A DNA stretch of 54,369 nucleotides from an uncultured Bacteroidota bacterium (GTDB lineage: Bacteria; Bacteroidota; Bacteroidia; Chitinophagales; LD1), in NCBI GenBank assembly GCA_903861145.1, contig CAIOTH010000007.1:1-54369 (forward strand), written 5' to 3'. How positions within the stretch are numbered: position 1 is the stretch's first letter; each line of letters starts with the position of its first letter. A program made the translations under genes and the position numbers. Shown here one piece after another: positions 1-8,841 of the stretch. The notes beneath the pieces are model-generated. The model had not been told where the DNA came from. It saw only the letters and a list, made by a program, of their open reading frames with translations, and ran no database searches.

Positions 1-489
1 CAATAATAATACGGTAAGCGCATTCGGCGTAACCAATGCCAAACCCAATACCGAGGCCATCATGCCTAAATAAATAGGATTGCGCGAAAAACGGAAAACG
101 CCTTGTGTTACCAGGCTTGTTTTTTGCGACTCGTCAATGCCTACTCTCCATGATTCGCGCATGTGGGCTTGTGCTATGTAGGTCCAAATAAGTGAAACAA
201 CCAGTATTAGCATGCCCAATATTTGTAAGGCACCGGATTGAAGATAAACCATAGGAAAGAAATAGGCGTACGTTTTAGGGAATAAGGAAAAGGCGCATGT
301 GTAAAGGCCCAAAACTAAAATCCAAACCAAAAAGTAAGTCGATATTAAACCGTGTGCATCATCGGCCTTTGAAAGCACTATCGGGTTTTTGCCAATTTTT
401 TTGCGCACGGCAAACGTGCGGATAACAATGAGAAAAAGAAAATAAAGCACAAAATATGCAGGCAAAGCGTATCGTAAACAGGTGTTCAT
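1..489 (-). CDS. Isoprenylcysteine carboxyl methyltransferase/PEMT-like membrane protein, 3' end off the window
   Basis: An open frame runs from an ATG at 489 to the left edge without a stop, giving 163 residues; the C-terminus lies outside the window. It is a polytopic membrane protein with hydrophobic segments at about residues 7-24, 48-68, 74-100 and 140-163. The motif GVFRFSRNPIYLGMM near residue 135 is the SAM-binding signature of the ICMT/phospholipid N-methyltransferase fold. Bacterial members have varied or unknown substrates, so the target cannot be named. A good Bacteroidota promoter and two tandem palindromes lie directly upstream, so the gene is probably repressor controlled. It is divergent from the MbnP-like lipoprotein. 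Family confidence is high; function is open. Confidence 0.8.
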   Translation of the reverse strand, partial: MNTCLRYALPAYFVLYFLFLIVIRTFAVRKKIGKNPIVLSKADDAHGLISTYFLVWILVLGLYTCAFSLFPKTYAYFFPMVYLQSGALQILGMLILVVSLIWTYIAQAHMRESWRVGIDESQKTSLVTQGVFRFSRNPIYLGMMASVLGLALVTPNALTVLLL

Positions 490-518
490 AAAATTTGATT
501 TTGGATTGATTAATGGGT

Positions 519-575
519 CAAAGGTAAAACAATAATTAGTCTTACCTAATTTAAATAATTAGTCTAACCTAATTT
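519..575 (-). promoter_or_regulatory. Promoter overlapped by two tandem DtxR-box-like palindromic operators
   Basis: Two 22-bp direct copies (531-552 and 554-575) differ at one base. Each contains an 18-bp palindrome, AATTAG-N6-CTAATT (534-551 and 557-574). Read on the minus strand they give TTAGGTTAGACTAA and TTAGGTAAGACTAA, which resemble the DtxR/IdeR/MntR box half-consensus TTAGGTTAG. On the minus strand a -7 box TACCTTTG (519-526) follows a -33-like TTAG (546-549) with a 19-bp spacer, so one operator covers the -33 region of the methyltransferase promoter. A metal-responsive repressor is an inference. Confidence 0.6.
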
Positions 576-649
576 CATTAAACCTGGCTCCAACGTTATA
601 AAGCAACTCAAGCCCATTCTGACTATATTTAGCTCTGTATTTTCAAAAC

Positions 650-1405
650 ATGAAAAAGCAACAAAAGATCATCACCTTGTTTTTGGCATTGGCTATTATG
701 CTTTCTGCCTGCAAAAAACCTGGCCCTACTACCTTTACACTAAAGTTAAGGGCGAAATACGGCAGCCAAAGCTTTGCACTTGGAACACCCAATACCGACG
801 CAGCAGGAAGGGTAATTATTCTAAGCAACCTTGAGTTCTACTTATCACATATCAAACTGATACATAGTGATGGTAGCACAGTAAATGTGGCAGATGTTGC
901 CTTATTTAGTTTTTATGACTCAACAGGGCTTTCAGTAACAGTTAAAAACATTGAAGGAAATTTTACCGGCATTAGTTTCGCATGCGGCCTTGATTCGCTT
1001 GAGAACGATACAACTAATGCAAATCTGTATTTGCCACCAAACCCATTAAGCGCCAACTACGCTATGTACCGTCCGATGCTGGATTATCAATTTGAGGAGT
1101 TAGAAGGAAAGTGGGACACTGCGAACATAGCATATGCAAACATGCGCTATGGTTTAAACTATCACATATATTCTAACCGGGCGTACAGGCAAACGGTGTT
1201 GAACAAAAGCTTTTCAGTTTCGGGTAGCCCTTGCACACTTACAATGTACTTAGATGTTGCCCAAATATTTAATAATGCAATAACCGGTTCAACCATAAAC
1301 ATTGTAACAGAACCTTACTGTTCGTCATCACCCGCTGATAATCCTGACATTTTACCCGTGTTTGCAAATAATTTTTCTAACTCATTTACTTTTGACGGAC
1401 CCTAG
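650..1405 (+). CDS. MbnP-like domain lipoprotein
   Basis: 251 residues. The N-terminus is a lipoprotein signal with a lipobox ending at Cys21 (IMLSAC), so the protein is probably anchored in the outer or inner membrane facing the periplasm. The body matches the MbnP-like family as I recall it: a beta-strand start, SNLEFYLSHIKLIHSDGS (about 63-80), a GISFACGLDS block (about 105-115) and YQFEELEGKWD (about 147). MbnP-family proteins in Bacteroidota often sit near TonB receptors and haem peroxidases and bind copper in methanobactin systems; here no MbnH/MauG partner is visible. The gene is divergent from the methyltransferase, shares its operator region, and ends one base before the convergent kinase gene. 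Copper binding is inferred. Confidence 0.7.
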   Translation: MKKQQKIITLFLALAIMLSACKKPGPTTFTLKLRAKYGSQSFALGTPNTDAAGRVIILSNLEFYLSHIKLIHSDGSTVNVADVALFSFYDSTGLSVTVKNIEGNFTGISFACGLDSLENDTTNANLYLPPNPLSANYAMYRPMLDYQFEELEGKWDTANIAYANMRYGLNYHIYSNRAYRQTVLNKSFSVSGSPCTLTMYLDVAQIFNNAITGSTINIVTEPYCSSSPADNPDILPVFANNFSNSFTFDGP

Positions 1406-1406
1406 T

Positions 1407-3545
1407 TTATCCTTCGGTAAGTACTTCCTGCAAAGGAATTGAAAAATAAAAGGTGCTACCCTCGGATGGGTTGGATTCGGCCCAAATACGGCCGCCGAGT
1501 TTTTCGACAAAGCGTTTTACACTATTTAAACCAATACCGGTGCCCTCAAATTCGGCATCGCTATGTAACCGGATAAAACCTTTGAACAATTTATCGTGGT
1601 CATTCATATCAAAGCCAACACCATTATCGGTAACCGAAAAGAGATGATAGTCCCCTTTATCACTATAGGCAATATCTACCTTAATTAATTCGTTTTTGCT
1701 GGAATATTTAAAAGCGTTGCTTAAAAGATTAGTAAAAATTTGCTGCATCAAAATAGCATCAGAATTGATAACCGGCAAAGCACCAATACTGACATTGTGC
1801 TTATGATGCGGCCAGTGCTTTTTTACATCTGCAATAACCCCTTCAACGGTTTTATTCAAATCAACCGATTTTACCTGAACGGGTTTACTTCCCAATTTCG
1901 ACATCTCGAGCAAGCCGGTGAGTATGCCATCCATTTTGGCGGCATCCCTCTTTATCATGTCCAGGCTTTCCATAATGTCAATTTCGGCATTGAGGCGCGT
2001 AAATTTGCGGGTTAAAATTTCGCCGAAAGACTTTACCCTACGTATTGCCCCGCGCAAATCGTGAGAAAGCATAGAATTGAAATGGTATAGATCGTGATTA
2101 ACTATTTCGAGCTCACGGGTGCGTTCCCTCACTTTCTTTTCCAGCGATTCGTTCAGGTTCCTGATTTCGGCCTCAACAGCTTTACGTTCTGTTATATCAA
2201 TAATGCTACCCCTTATAAGCGTATGCGTTTCGGATGGCAGGCGAACGAGGCGTACCTCGCATTGAATTGGGTTGCCTTGAATATCGCTATGTATCCATTC
2301 AAATACAGGTTTGCCACCGGCCATGGCTTTCTGTAATTTCTCCATAATCTGAATAGATGATAAGCCCCCGTTAGCCTGATAATGCGGGCTAATATCGGCC
2401 GGACCCATTTTTAATAATTGTTCGCGAGATGCTTTAAATAACTGCACAGCGCTTTCGCTGACGCTTACAAAGGTTCCCTTTTCAATATCGAGAACGACCA
2501 GCGCTTCAACTGCATTTTCAACCAGGGCGCGATACCTTTCCTCGCTTATCTTTAAGGCCTCTTCGGCCATTTTTCTTTGTTGAATATCCTGAACAAGACC
2601 AATATAAAAATCCGTTGCTCCCGTTTCCGCACTTCTATATGCCGTAAGATTCAGTTCGACCCAGAAAAACCGCCCGCTTTTATGCTTATAACGTTTCTCC
2701 AAAGTATAACTATCAACCTCACCCCTGGCGATTCTATCCATTTGTTGTATCTCCAACACCACGTCATCAGGGTGGGTAAAGTCGCCGAAATAAACGCCTT
2801 GTAGTTCTTGCTCGGAATAGCCAAGCATGTTACAAAAGGTGGCACTTGCATTTATTATTCTACCCTCGGGCGAGGCCCATCCAACACCCAAAATTTTATT
2901 CTCAACCGCCTTGCGGTTATTGAATTCGCTTTGTTTAAGCCGGGTTTCAGCCTGTTTCCGCTCTTCGGTTTCGCGGGCAATTGTTTGAAATGAAAACCTA
3001 ATGTATTTGGTTACCAGGTACTGCATGGCTGCAACCAACAAGCCAGAGATGGAGTACGAAAGCCATAATGTAATGGGAGTATGCACTACCTGAACAGCCG
3101 GAAGTTTGCCATTTATATCCAACAACACAAATCCCAATGCCGATAACAGGCAAACTGCTGTCATAACAATACCTGAAACGCCACCCAACAAAAAGCCCGA
3201 TGTTATAATAACAGGGAGATAAGCAACAACAGCCGGAGCATATATGCCGCCTGCCGTTAAAGCTAATAGCGAAGCGATGAGCCAAAGCGATACCGAAAGA
3301 ATAATACTTGCCGCCTTAATGTGCCCATTCTTATTTATAAGCAGGCACGCAACGGCCACGGTATCTACTACGGTTATTGTGGTTATGCCGCGAAACCAAA
3401 AGGCCGATAACACCAATATCATTACAGATATAATAATTGTAACCCCGATTATCCATGCCCAAGCCAGCGTGTAAACCAAATTAGCCCTATAGTTTTGCTC
3501 CATGCTACTATACGTAGCGGGTCGCAGTGGGAGGTATGTTTTCAT
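1407..3545 (-). CDS. Membrane PAS-domain sensor histidine kinase
   Basis: 712 residues. About six hydrophobic segments cover residues 22-185, followed by two PAS domains (about 205-325, with a PAC-type end, and 335-455), a charged coiled coil (about 455-485) and the kinase core. The H-box is SMLSHDLRGAI (phospho-accepting His), the N-box is QIFTNLLSNAFKYS, and the G boxes are VTDNGVGFD and GTGIGLNSVKRF. No receiver or DNA-binding domain is attached and no response regulator gene is adjacent, so this is an orphan kinase here. The signal is unknown; the multi-TM N-terminus could sense a membrane or small-molecule cue. The ATG is preceded within 4 bp by a short palindrome. Confidence 0.9.
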   Translation of the reverse strand: MKTYLPLRPATYSSMEQNYRANLVYTLAWAWIIGVTIIISVMILVLSAFWFRGITTITVVDTVAVACLLINKNGHIKAASIILSVSLWLIASLLALTAGGIYAPAVVAYLPVIITSGFLLGGVSGIVMTAVCLLSALGFVLLDINGKLPAVQVVHTPITLWLSYSISGLLVAAMQYLVTKYIRFSFQTIARETEERKQAETRLKQSEFNNRKAVENKILGVGWASPEGRIINASATFCNMLGYSEQELQGVYFGDFTHPDDVVLEIQQMDRIARGEVDSYTLEKRYKHKSGRFFWVELNLTAYRSAETGATDFYIGLVQDIQQRKMAEEALKISEERYRALVENAVEALVVLDIEKGTFVSVSESAVQLFKASREQLLKMGPADISPHYQANGGLSSIQIMEKLQKAMAGGKPVFEWIHSDIQGNPIQCEVRLVRLPSETHTLIRGSIIDITERKAVEAEIRNLNESLEKKVRERTRELEIVNHDLYHFNSMLSHDLRGAIRRVKSFGEILTRKFTRLNAEIDIMESLDMIKRDAAKMDGILTGLLEMSKLGSKPVQVKSVDLNKTVEGVIADVKKHWPHHKHNVSIGALPVINSDAILMQQIFTNLLSNAFKYSSKNELIKVDIAYSDKGDYHLFSVTDNGVGFDMNDHDKLFKGFIRLHSDAEFEGTGIGLNSVKRFVEKLGGRIWAESNPSEGSTFYFSIPLQEVLTEG

Positions 3546-3548
3546 AAA

Positions 3549-3565
3549 TTAGTCGTTAGGACTAA
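3549..3565. promoter_or_regulatory. Short inverted repeat next to the histidine kinase start
   Basis: TTAGTC-GTTAG-GACTAA is a perfect inverted repeat with 6-bp arms and a 5-bp spacer, lying 4-20 bp upstream of the kinase ATG. The left side (AATTAGTC) is shared with the tandem operators at 531-575, but spacing and right arm differ. It may be an operator or chance. Confidence 0.3.
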
Positions 3566-3782
3566 GGTTTGCTTTAGCATAAAAATTTGATATCGACGGC
3601 GCACTTATTACCGGCGTTGAGCAGACGATGAAAGTTGAAAAAGGCAAAAACACATGGGAAGCAGTTAAACTTTAACAAATATAGGGAAATTTAGTGCCCA
3701 TGCTATAATCGCGAAACAGCCATGTACTTTTACAAACCGACCGCCTTTTGCTTTTAACGCCCGGTTTTAACCTCGAATTAAC

Positions 3783-3811
3783 TTGCACAGAACGAATACT
3801 TTTTATTTTTG
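3783..3811 (+). promoter_or_regulatory. Bacteroidota-type promoter for the His/Cys-rich protein
   Basis: The -7 box TATTTTTG (3804-3811) matches TAnnTTTG exactly, and a TTG (3783-3785) sits 18 bp upstream at the -33 position. Transcription should start around 3815-3818, only a few bases before the ATG at 3822, so the mRNA would be nearly leaderless. This also argues against the TTG start at 3783. Confidence 0.6.
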
Positions 3812-3821
3812 TCAACACAAA

Positions 3822-4160
3822 ATGCAACGGACAAGGTTTTCGGCTTTACGGTTTTCTCTGTTTTTAACTCTGGTTGGAGTATTTCTCTATTCTGCATCAG
3901 TGCAAGAGATACACTACCTTTTTGTAAACCATCATACCGAGTTAAGCGAACATTGCCACAACCACTTACACGCCCAAACCGGCCACGTAGATTGTAACCT
4001 TTGCAAAATTGAACTAGACTCGTATGTCAAGGCAAGCAATCAATACGATGCCACCGCTAAGCTTTTTACCCTTGATAGAAAAGTATATAATACACACAAC
4101 TTAAAACTAAGCTCCCAAAAGTCTTCACAATCTCTCCGCGGCCCGCCCGCATTGGTTTAA
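3822..4160 (+). CDS. Small exported His/Cys-rich protein upstream of a TonB receptor
   Basis: 112 residues from the ATG at 3822. A single hydrophobic segment (about residues 8-27) suggests a signal peptide or N-terminal anchor. Next comes a His/Cys-dense block containing HYLFVNHH, SEHCHNHLHAQTGH and DCNLCK, a plausible soft-metal binding site (copper or zinc), then a basic tail ending SLRGPPALV. I do not recognise a named family, though short proteins of this design occur ahead of TonB receptors in Bacteroidota. The receptor gene starts 82 bp downstream on the same strand, so the two are likely co-transcribed or co-regulated. A role as periplasmic metal-binding partner of that receptor is inferred. 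Confidence 0.65.
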   Translation: MQRTRFSALRFSLFLTLVGVFLYSASVQEIHYLFVNHHTELSEHCHNHLHAQTGHVDCNLCKIELDSYVKASNQYDATAKLFTLDRKVYNTHNLKLSSQKSSQSLRGPPALV

Positions 4161-4178
4161 ACGCTATTTAATTATTCG

Positions 4179-4198
4179 ATATCCATGTACATGGATAT
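4179..4198. promoter_or_regulatory. Perfect 20-bp palindrome between small protein and TonB receptor
   Basis: The sequence ATATCCATGTACATGGATAT is identical to its own reverse complement. It lies 19 bp after the small gene's stop and 44 bp before the receptor ATG. It could be a dimeric repressor site or a weak hairpin; there is no clean T-run, so a terminator is less likely. Confidence 0.45.
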
Positions 4199-4241
4199 TT
4201 CGGTTTGTTTTTGGGAGCATTTAAACTAAAGCATTTTGAGC

Positions 4242-6689
4242 ATGAAATACATTACTATATTATTAACTATATTATCATTCTCCGTTCTAACACGGGCTCA
4301 AAACAGCCTGGGGGGAACTGTTTATGATAAAGACACCAAAGAAACATTGCCGGGTGTAGCAGTTTATATACCAGATCTTAAGATAGGAACCGTTACCGAT
4401 TCGGCAGGAAACTTTTCGTTTACAAACATGTCGAGTGGAAAATTTTTAATCGAAATAAAATCAATTGGTTATGCCTCGAAAGTAGTAACGGCTAATACAA
4501 CAGATAATAATCCATTGCAAATATATTTATCACAATCGGCCGGTGAGTTGCAAGAGGTAGTTGTAACCGGCGTATCGAAGGGAACAGAAATACGTCGTAG
4601 TCCCGTACCAATAGTGGCTATTGATAAAGATTACCTGGTTACAAACCTGGCGTCGAATGCTATTGACGCAATTACCAAAGTACCCGGCGTAACAGCAGTG
4701 ACTACCGGACCGAACATTTCGAAGCCATATATTCGGGGCCTTGGATTTAACCGAATATTGACGTTGTTTGATGGTAACCGGCAAGAAGGCCAGCAATGGG
4801 GAGATGAGCACGGCATTGAAGTAGACCAATATAGCATTGAGCGTGTGGAAGTAATTAAAGGCCCCGCTAGTTTAACCTATGGTAGTGACGCCCTTGCAGG
4901 TGTGGTAAACCTGATACCAACACAACCGGCACCGGAAGGAGCCCTTAAAGCTGATATTACCACCAATTACGCCAGTAATAACCAGGAGATTGGGGGCAGT
5001 GGCATGGTGGAGGGCACAAAAAAAGGCATTGATTTTATGGCGCGGGTTTCGCACAAACAAGCCATTGATTACACCAATGCTATTGACGGCAGAGTATTTG
5101 GTACAGCCTACAGCGAAACGGATGCAAGTGGATCGGTGGGCATACATAGAAAATGGGGTTTCTCGCACCTTAGCTTTTCGGCATTTAACGATTTGCAGGA
5201 AATACCGGATGGAAGCCGCGATAGCGCCACCCGTGAATTTACCCGGCAAATTACTGAAATTGATACGGCGCGCGAAATTGTATCGCAACACGATCTTAAT
5301 AGTTACAAAATAGAAAAGCTGCACCAGCATATTCAACACTACCGGCTTTATAGTAATAATAACTTTTTATTAGGTACCGGTGGTTCTATTGAAGTGAATT
5401 TAGGTTATCAGTATAGCCAAAGACAGGAGTTTAGCCACCCGGTGCTTTATACCATACCCGGGTTGTTTCTGCAACTGAACACCTTTAACTACGACATTAA
5501 ATACCACATGCCCGAAATAAAGGAATGGAACTTTGTGCTGGGCATTAACGGTATGTACCAAGACAACAAGGTAACCAACGGTACGGACTTCGTAATTCCC
5601 TCTTACCATCAATTTGATATTGGGCCGTTTGCAGAAGTAAAACGGAGTTTTGGCAAGTTCGATATAGAAGCAGGGTTGCGATATGATTTCAGGGTTTTCG
5701 ATAACCAGCAACTGTATGCCAAACCTAACCCGGCAACAGGTTTTGATATGCCGGTAACCGGAGCAAATACGGTTGGCGCGAACAAGATATTCCCGAATTA
5801 CCATGCCCTTTACCAAGGGCTTTCGGGCAGTATAGGGGCAACGTATAATGTTACCAGCCAATTGTGTATTAAGCTTGATTTAGCAAGGGGTTTCCGGGCG
5901 CCAAACATTGCAGAAATTTCGGCCAATGGCGTGCACCCCGGCACTAACATTTACCAGCTTGGCAACACCTTTAAACCGGAATTTAGTTTGCAACCGGATT
6001 TGGGGATTGCATTCAGTTCGAAGTACGTGGCATTTTCGGTGGATGTGTTTTATAATTATTTGCAGAATTACATTTACAACCAAAAGCTATTGGGGGTTAA
6101 CGGACAAGACTCAGTTATTGTGCCCGGTAATCAAACCTTTCAATTTGAATCGGCACGCGGGCAATTGTATGGGGCAGAGTTAAGCCTGGATATTCATCCC
6201 TTAAAGTCACTACATTTTGACAATGGGCTTAGTTTAGTTTACGGTGACTTTTTAGGGCAAAAAGGACAGGTAGTTGCCGATAGCGAGCGTTATTTGCCCC
6301 TTATACCACCGTTACATGGGACCAGTGAAGTACGATATGACTTTAGTGTTAAGGCGGCACATTTGCTGAATTCGTTTGTAAAGGTTGGCATAGTTTATTA
6401 TGCAGCGCAAAACCGGGTTTACAGCGCGTTTGGCACCGAAACACAGACACCGGGTTATGTATTGCTTAACGCAGGATTGGGGACTAGCCTAACCAATAAA
6501 AAGGGTAAAACCATTGTTAGCGTTTATCTTTTAGGGAGTAACCTACTTAACACTGCTTACCAGGATCATTTAAGTCGATTAAAATATTTCGAATTTTATC
6601 CGAACAACCCTACCGGCCATTCGGGTATATATAATATGGGCAGAAATATTTCGGTTAAGCTTGATTTTCCGCTGGATTTTAAAATTTGA
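4242..6689 (+). CDS. TonB-dependent outer-membrane receptor
   Basis: 815 residues from the ATG at 4242 (an upstream in-frame TTG at 4236 adds only two residues). Signal peptide at about 1-20; a CarboxypepD_reg-like beta-sandwich domain (about 22-105, GGTVYDKDTKETLPGVAVYI); then a plug domain (about 120-225, with VPGVTAVTTGPNISKPYIRGLGFNRILTLFDG split across its core and VEVIKGPASLTYGSDALAGVVNL at its end); then a 22-strand type barrel ending with an aromatic-alternating strand and a terminal hydrophobic residue. It imports a ligand across the outer membrane using TonB energy. It lacks a SusD partner, which favours metal or siderophore-type ligands over glycans. The His/Cys-rich neighbour supports metal uptake; the substrate is inferred. 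Confidence 0.92.
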   Translation: MKYITILLTILSFSVLTRAQNSLGGTVYDKDTKETLPGVAVYIPDLKIGTVTDSAGNFSFTNMSSGKFLIEIKSIGYASKVVTANTTDNNPLQIYLSQSAGELQEVVVTGVSKGTEIRRSPVPIVAIDKDYLVTNLASNAIDAITKVPGVTAVTTGPNISKPYIRGLGFNRILTLFDGNRQEGQQWGDEHGIEVDQYSIERVEVIKGPASLTYGSDALAGVVNLIPTQPAPEGALKADITTNYASNNQEIGGSGMVEGTKKGIDFMARVSHKQAIDYTNAIDGRVFGTAYSETDASGSVGIHRKWGFSHLSFSAFNDLQEIPDGSRDSATREFTRQITEIDTAREIVSQHDLNSYKIEKLHQHIQHYRLYSNNNFLLGTGGSIEVNLGYQYSQRQEFSHPVLYTIPGLFLQLNTFNYDIKYHMPEIKEWNFVLGINGMYQDNKVTNGTDFVIPSYHQFDIGPFAEVKRSFGKFDIEAGLRYDFRVFDNQQLYAKPNPATGFDMPVTGANTVGANKIFPNYHALYQGLSGSIGATYNVTSQLCIKLDLARGFRAPNIAEISANGVHPGTNIYQLGNTFKPEFSLQPDLGIAFSSKYVAFSVDVFYNYLQNYIYNQKLLGVNGQDSVIVPGNQTFQFESARGQLYGAELSLDIHPLKSLHFDNGLSLVYGDFLGQKGQVVADSERYLPLIPPLHGTSEVRYDFSVKAAHLLNSFVKVGIVYYAAQNRVYSAFGTETQTPGYVLLNAGLGTSLTNKKGKTIVSVYLLGSNLLNTAYQDHLSRLKYFEFYPNNPTGHSGIYNMGRNISVKLDFPLDFKI

Positions 6690-6699
6690 GAGCGCGCAA

Positions 6700-6730
6700 G
6701 ATTTGGCAACTTTTAAAAAGTTGCCAAATC
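6700..6730. terminator. Long near-perfect hairpin after the TonB receptor
   Basis: GATTTGGCAACTTTT and its exact reverse complement are separated by one base (15-bp arms). It starts 10 bp after the receptor stop and ends 33 bp before the next ATG. There is no T-run after the stem on the plus strand, so it may be a factor-assisted terminator, an mRNA-end stabiliser or a dispersed palindromic element. Confidence 0.6.
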
Positions 6731-6763
6731 GTAACGTTCCACCTCTTTCATTATCTTTCGGTT

Positions 6764-8776
6764 ATGAAAAATTACTACGCGTTGTTTATTTGCATTGCAT
6801 TATCTGTTTTTTGCACTAAGACTTACGCTGCAAACGATTCGATTTATGAGCAACGAAGAAATGCATACATAGATAGCTGCCTGGCTAATTTCAGCACGTT
6901 TGATATTACGTTACAGGCTTACCGCGGCTTACCGGTAAACGCCGCGGCTTTTGATACTATGGTTGCACAGTTACCTACCGATGGCACGGCTGATTTTGAA
7001 ATTGTGCAGGTAGTTAGAATTCTTTTTCTTTCGAACGGGCAATATGATTCAGTAGCCTTGCCGGTTTTGAGCAAAATTCCGTTTTGGTTAACCAGTGGCG
7101 ATATGCTTTTTGATTACTGGAGCGAAAATCACATGTGCCAATGGATAAGTTCGGATTATTTGTTACATCAAAAATATAACTGGCCGGTTGATAGCAGGCT
7201 TAACTACCGTGTAAAGCATTACCTTGATTTGAAAGTGCAATATGGCTTTTACGAATTTCTATCAACTGATTATGCACCATATTGCTTGAATGGGTTACTT
7301 AACCTGGCCGATTTTGCACAGGATACCATCATAAAAAACCTGGCTATAAAAGCATCGCAACGATTGCTGACTGATTTATTAATGGCAACTAATAACATTG
7401 GCACCTGCTTCCCTACCGCCGGCCGAAACTATTATGGTAAATATGAAACACCTTACGACCAGAACTACAACAATCTACTTTGGCTATTAACCGGTTTTGG
7501 GCAGCAGCAAACCCGGCCATCGCCGGGAGGTGTGGTTTTAGCAAGTTCATCGCTACCGGTTGATGGCATTATCAGTTCATGGTCATCGCATTTAGACACG
7601 ACACTAATAGTGGGACACACCCTGGAGAATGGATTTACTATTAATGATAGCCTAAGTACGTGCGACAAAGTGCTTTTTCAGTGGAGCTCGGGAGCATATT
7701 TTCATCCGGAGGTTGCACAACAAACGGCTCAGTTACTTACTGATTCGAATCTTTGGCATAACCCGGCTTTCTCGATGTTTTCAATTTTTCAGTTAACTCC
7801 ACCGGCCGAGTTTGTGCAGGATGCACAGGCGTTAAGTTATGTATCGGAAAGTTCGGTAATTTGTAACGATACGGTGAAAATATTTAAGCATAATACCGTT
7901 ACGCTTTCATCGGTTCAGGATTTTTGGCCAGGGAAACTTGGTTATGAGCAAATACCATGTGTGGCCAATGTTGGAACTACGGCAGTGTTTACGGCTTCGG
8001 GGAAAATATTAGCCAACTTTGAAAGCCGAAGTGCAACCAACGAGAACAATGATTTACCTTATGTTAAGCAGCAAAGCAATGTGGCGCTGTTGATGTACCG
8101 ACCGGAGGCGAACTTACCGACTATTGGATATAAGTATCCGCAGGTATCCTTGCATTGGCTTGATAACACATTTGATGAGGAACGAAATAGTGGCTCATGG
8201 ATATTAGGCCGGCAGGGAAACGGATATGTGGCTGTGTTGCGTGGGTGTATGGATAGCGTAAATACTTTAAGGGTATGCCAAATGCCTAATGGACAAACCT
8301 GGGTAATAGTGGTTGGCGATAGTAGTATGTATGGCGGCTTCGATAATTTTGAAAGCGTTATTGATTCGTCGCAGGTTCAGGAAAGCTGGGTGTTCGATTC
8401 GTCATCGCAGCAATGGACTTACCAGGCACAAATTACGGTTGATACAATTACTATTGGCCATGCCTGGATTGGTGATTCGACTTTAGTAGGGCCTACAACC
8501 GGCATAGAAAACGCTGGTAATGAAGGGGCAAGTTTCAATATTTTTCCGAACCCGACCCAAAATGCAGTTACTGTGGATTTAGGCTTGTTTGGCCGAGAGC
8601 CCATAACTTTAATGGTAACTAATATGTTGGGCCAGCAGGTTTACAGCGCTACATTTGCAAAGGGCGATTCACCCCGGCAAAGTATAAATACCGGTAAATG
8701 GGCAGACGGGATGTATCTCATTTCGATTGAAACACAACATGAAGTAGTTACTAAAAGGTTAATTAAAAATCAATAA
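6764..8776 (+). CDS. Large secreted protein with T9SS type A sorting domain
   Basis: 670 residues from the ATG at 6764 (MKNYYALF); the longer frame from 6686 would run through the hairpin and put 26 residues ahead of the signal peptide. Signal peptide at about 1-21. The central region (about 60-480) has alternating helical segments with YWSENHMCQWISSDYLLH and FYEFLSTDYAPYC, reminiscent of alpha/alpha-toroid glycan-active proteins, but I cannot assign a family. The last 80 residues are a typical T9SS type A C-terminal domain (FNIFPNPTQN, MLGQQVY, WADGMYLISI, VTKRLIKNQ), so the protein should be exported across the outer membrane and attached or released. Function unknown. Confidence 0.85.
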   Translation: MKNYYALFICIALSVFCTKTYAANDSIYEQRRNAYIDSCLANFSTFDITLQAYRGLPVNAAAFDTMVAQLPTDGTADFEIVQVVRILFLSNGQYDSVALPVLSKIPFWLTSGDMLFDYWSENHMCQWISSDYLLHQKYNWPVDSRLNYRVKHYLDLKVQYGFYEFLSTDYAPYCLNGLLNLADFAQDTIIKNLAIKASQRLLTDLLMATNNIGTCFPTAGRNYYGKYETPYDQNYNNLLWLLTGFGQQQTRPSPGGVVLASSSLPVDGIISSWSSHLDTTLIVGHTLENGFTINDSLSTCDKVLFQWSSGAYFHPEVAQQTAQLLTDSNLWHNPAFSMFSIFQLTPPAEFVQDAQALSYVSESSVICNDTVKIFKHNTVTLSSVQDFWPGKLGYEQIPCVANVGTTAVFTASGKILANFESRSATNENNDLPYVKQQSNVALLMYRPEANLPTIGYKYPQVSLHWLDNTFDEERNSGSWILGRQGNGYVAVLRGCMDSVNTLRVCQMPNGQTWVIVVGDSSMYGGFDNFESVIDSSQVQESWVFDSSSQQWTYQAQITVDTITIGHAWIGDSTLVGPTTGIENAGNEGASFNIFPNPTQNAVTVDLGLFGREPITLMVTNMLGQQVYSATFAKGDSPRQSINTGKWADGMYLISIETQHEVVTKRLIKNQ

Positions 8777-8841
8777 CATTTTTTTGAGGTTTTCCATACT
8801 TATCAATTTCAGATAATTACTTTTACATCAAATATTAATTT

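Noticed and set aside
6686-6763. Extended N-terminus of the T9SS protein (26 residues)
   Set aside because: It would translate through a 15-bp hairpin and put residues ahead of a normal signal peptide; the ATG at 6764 is better.
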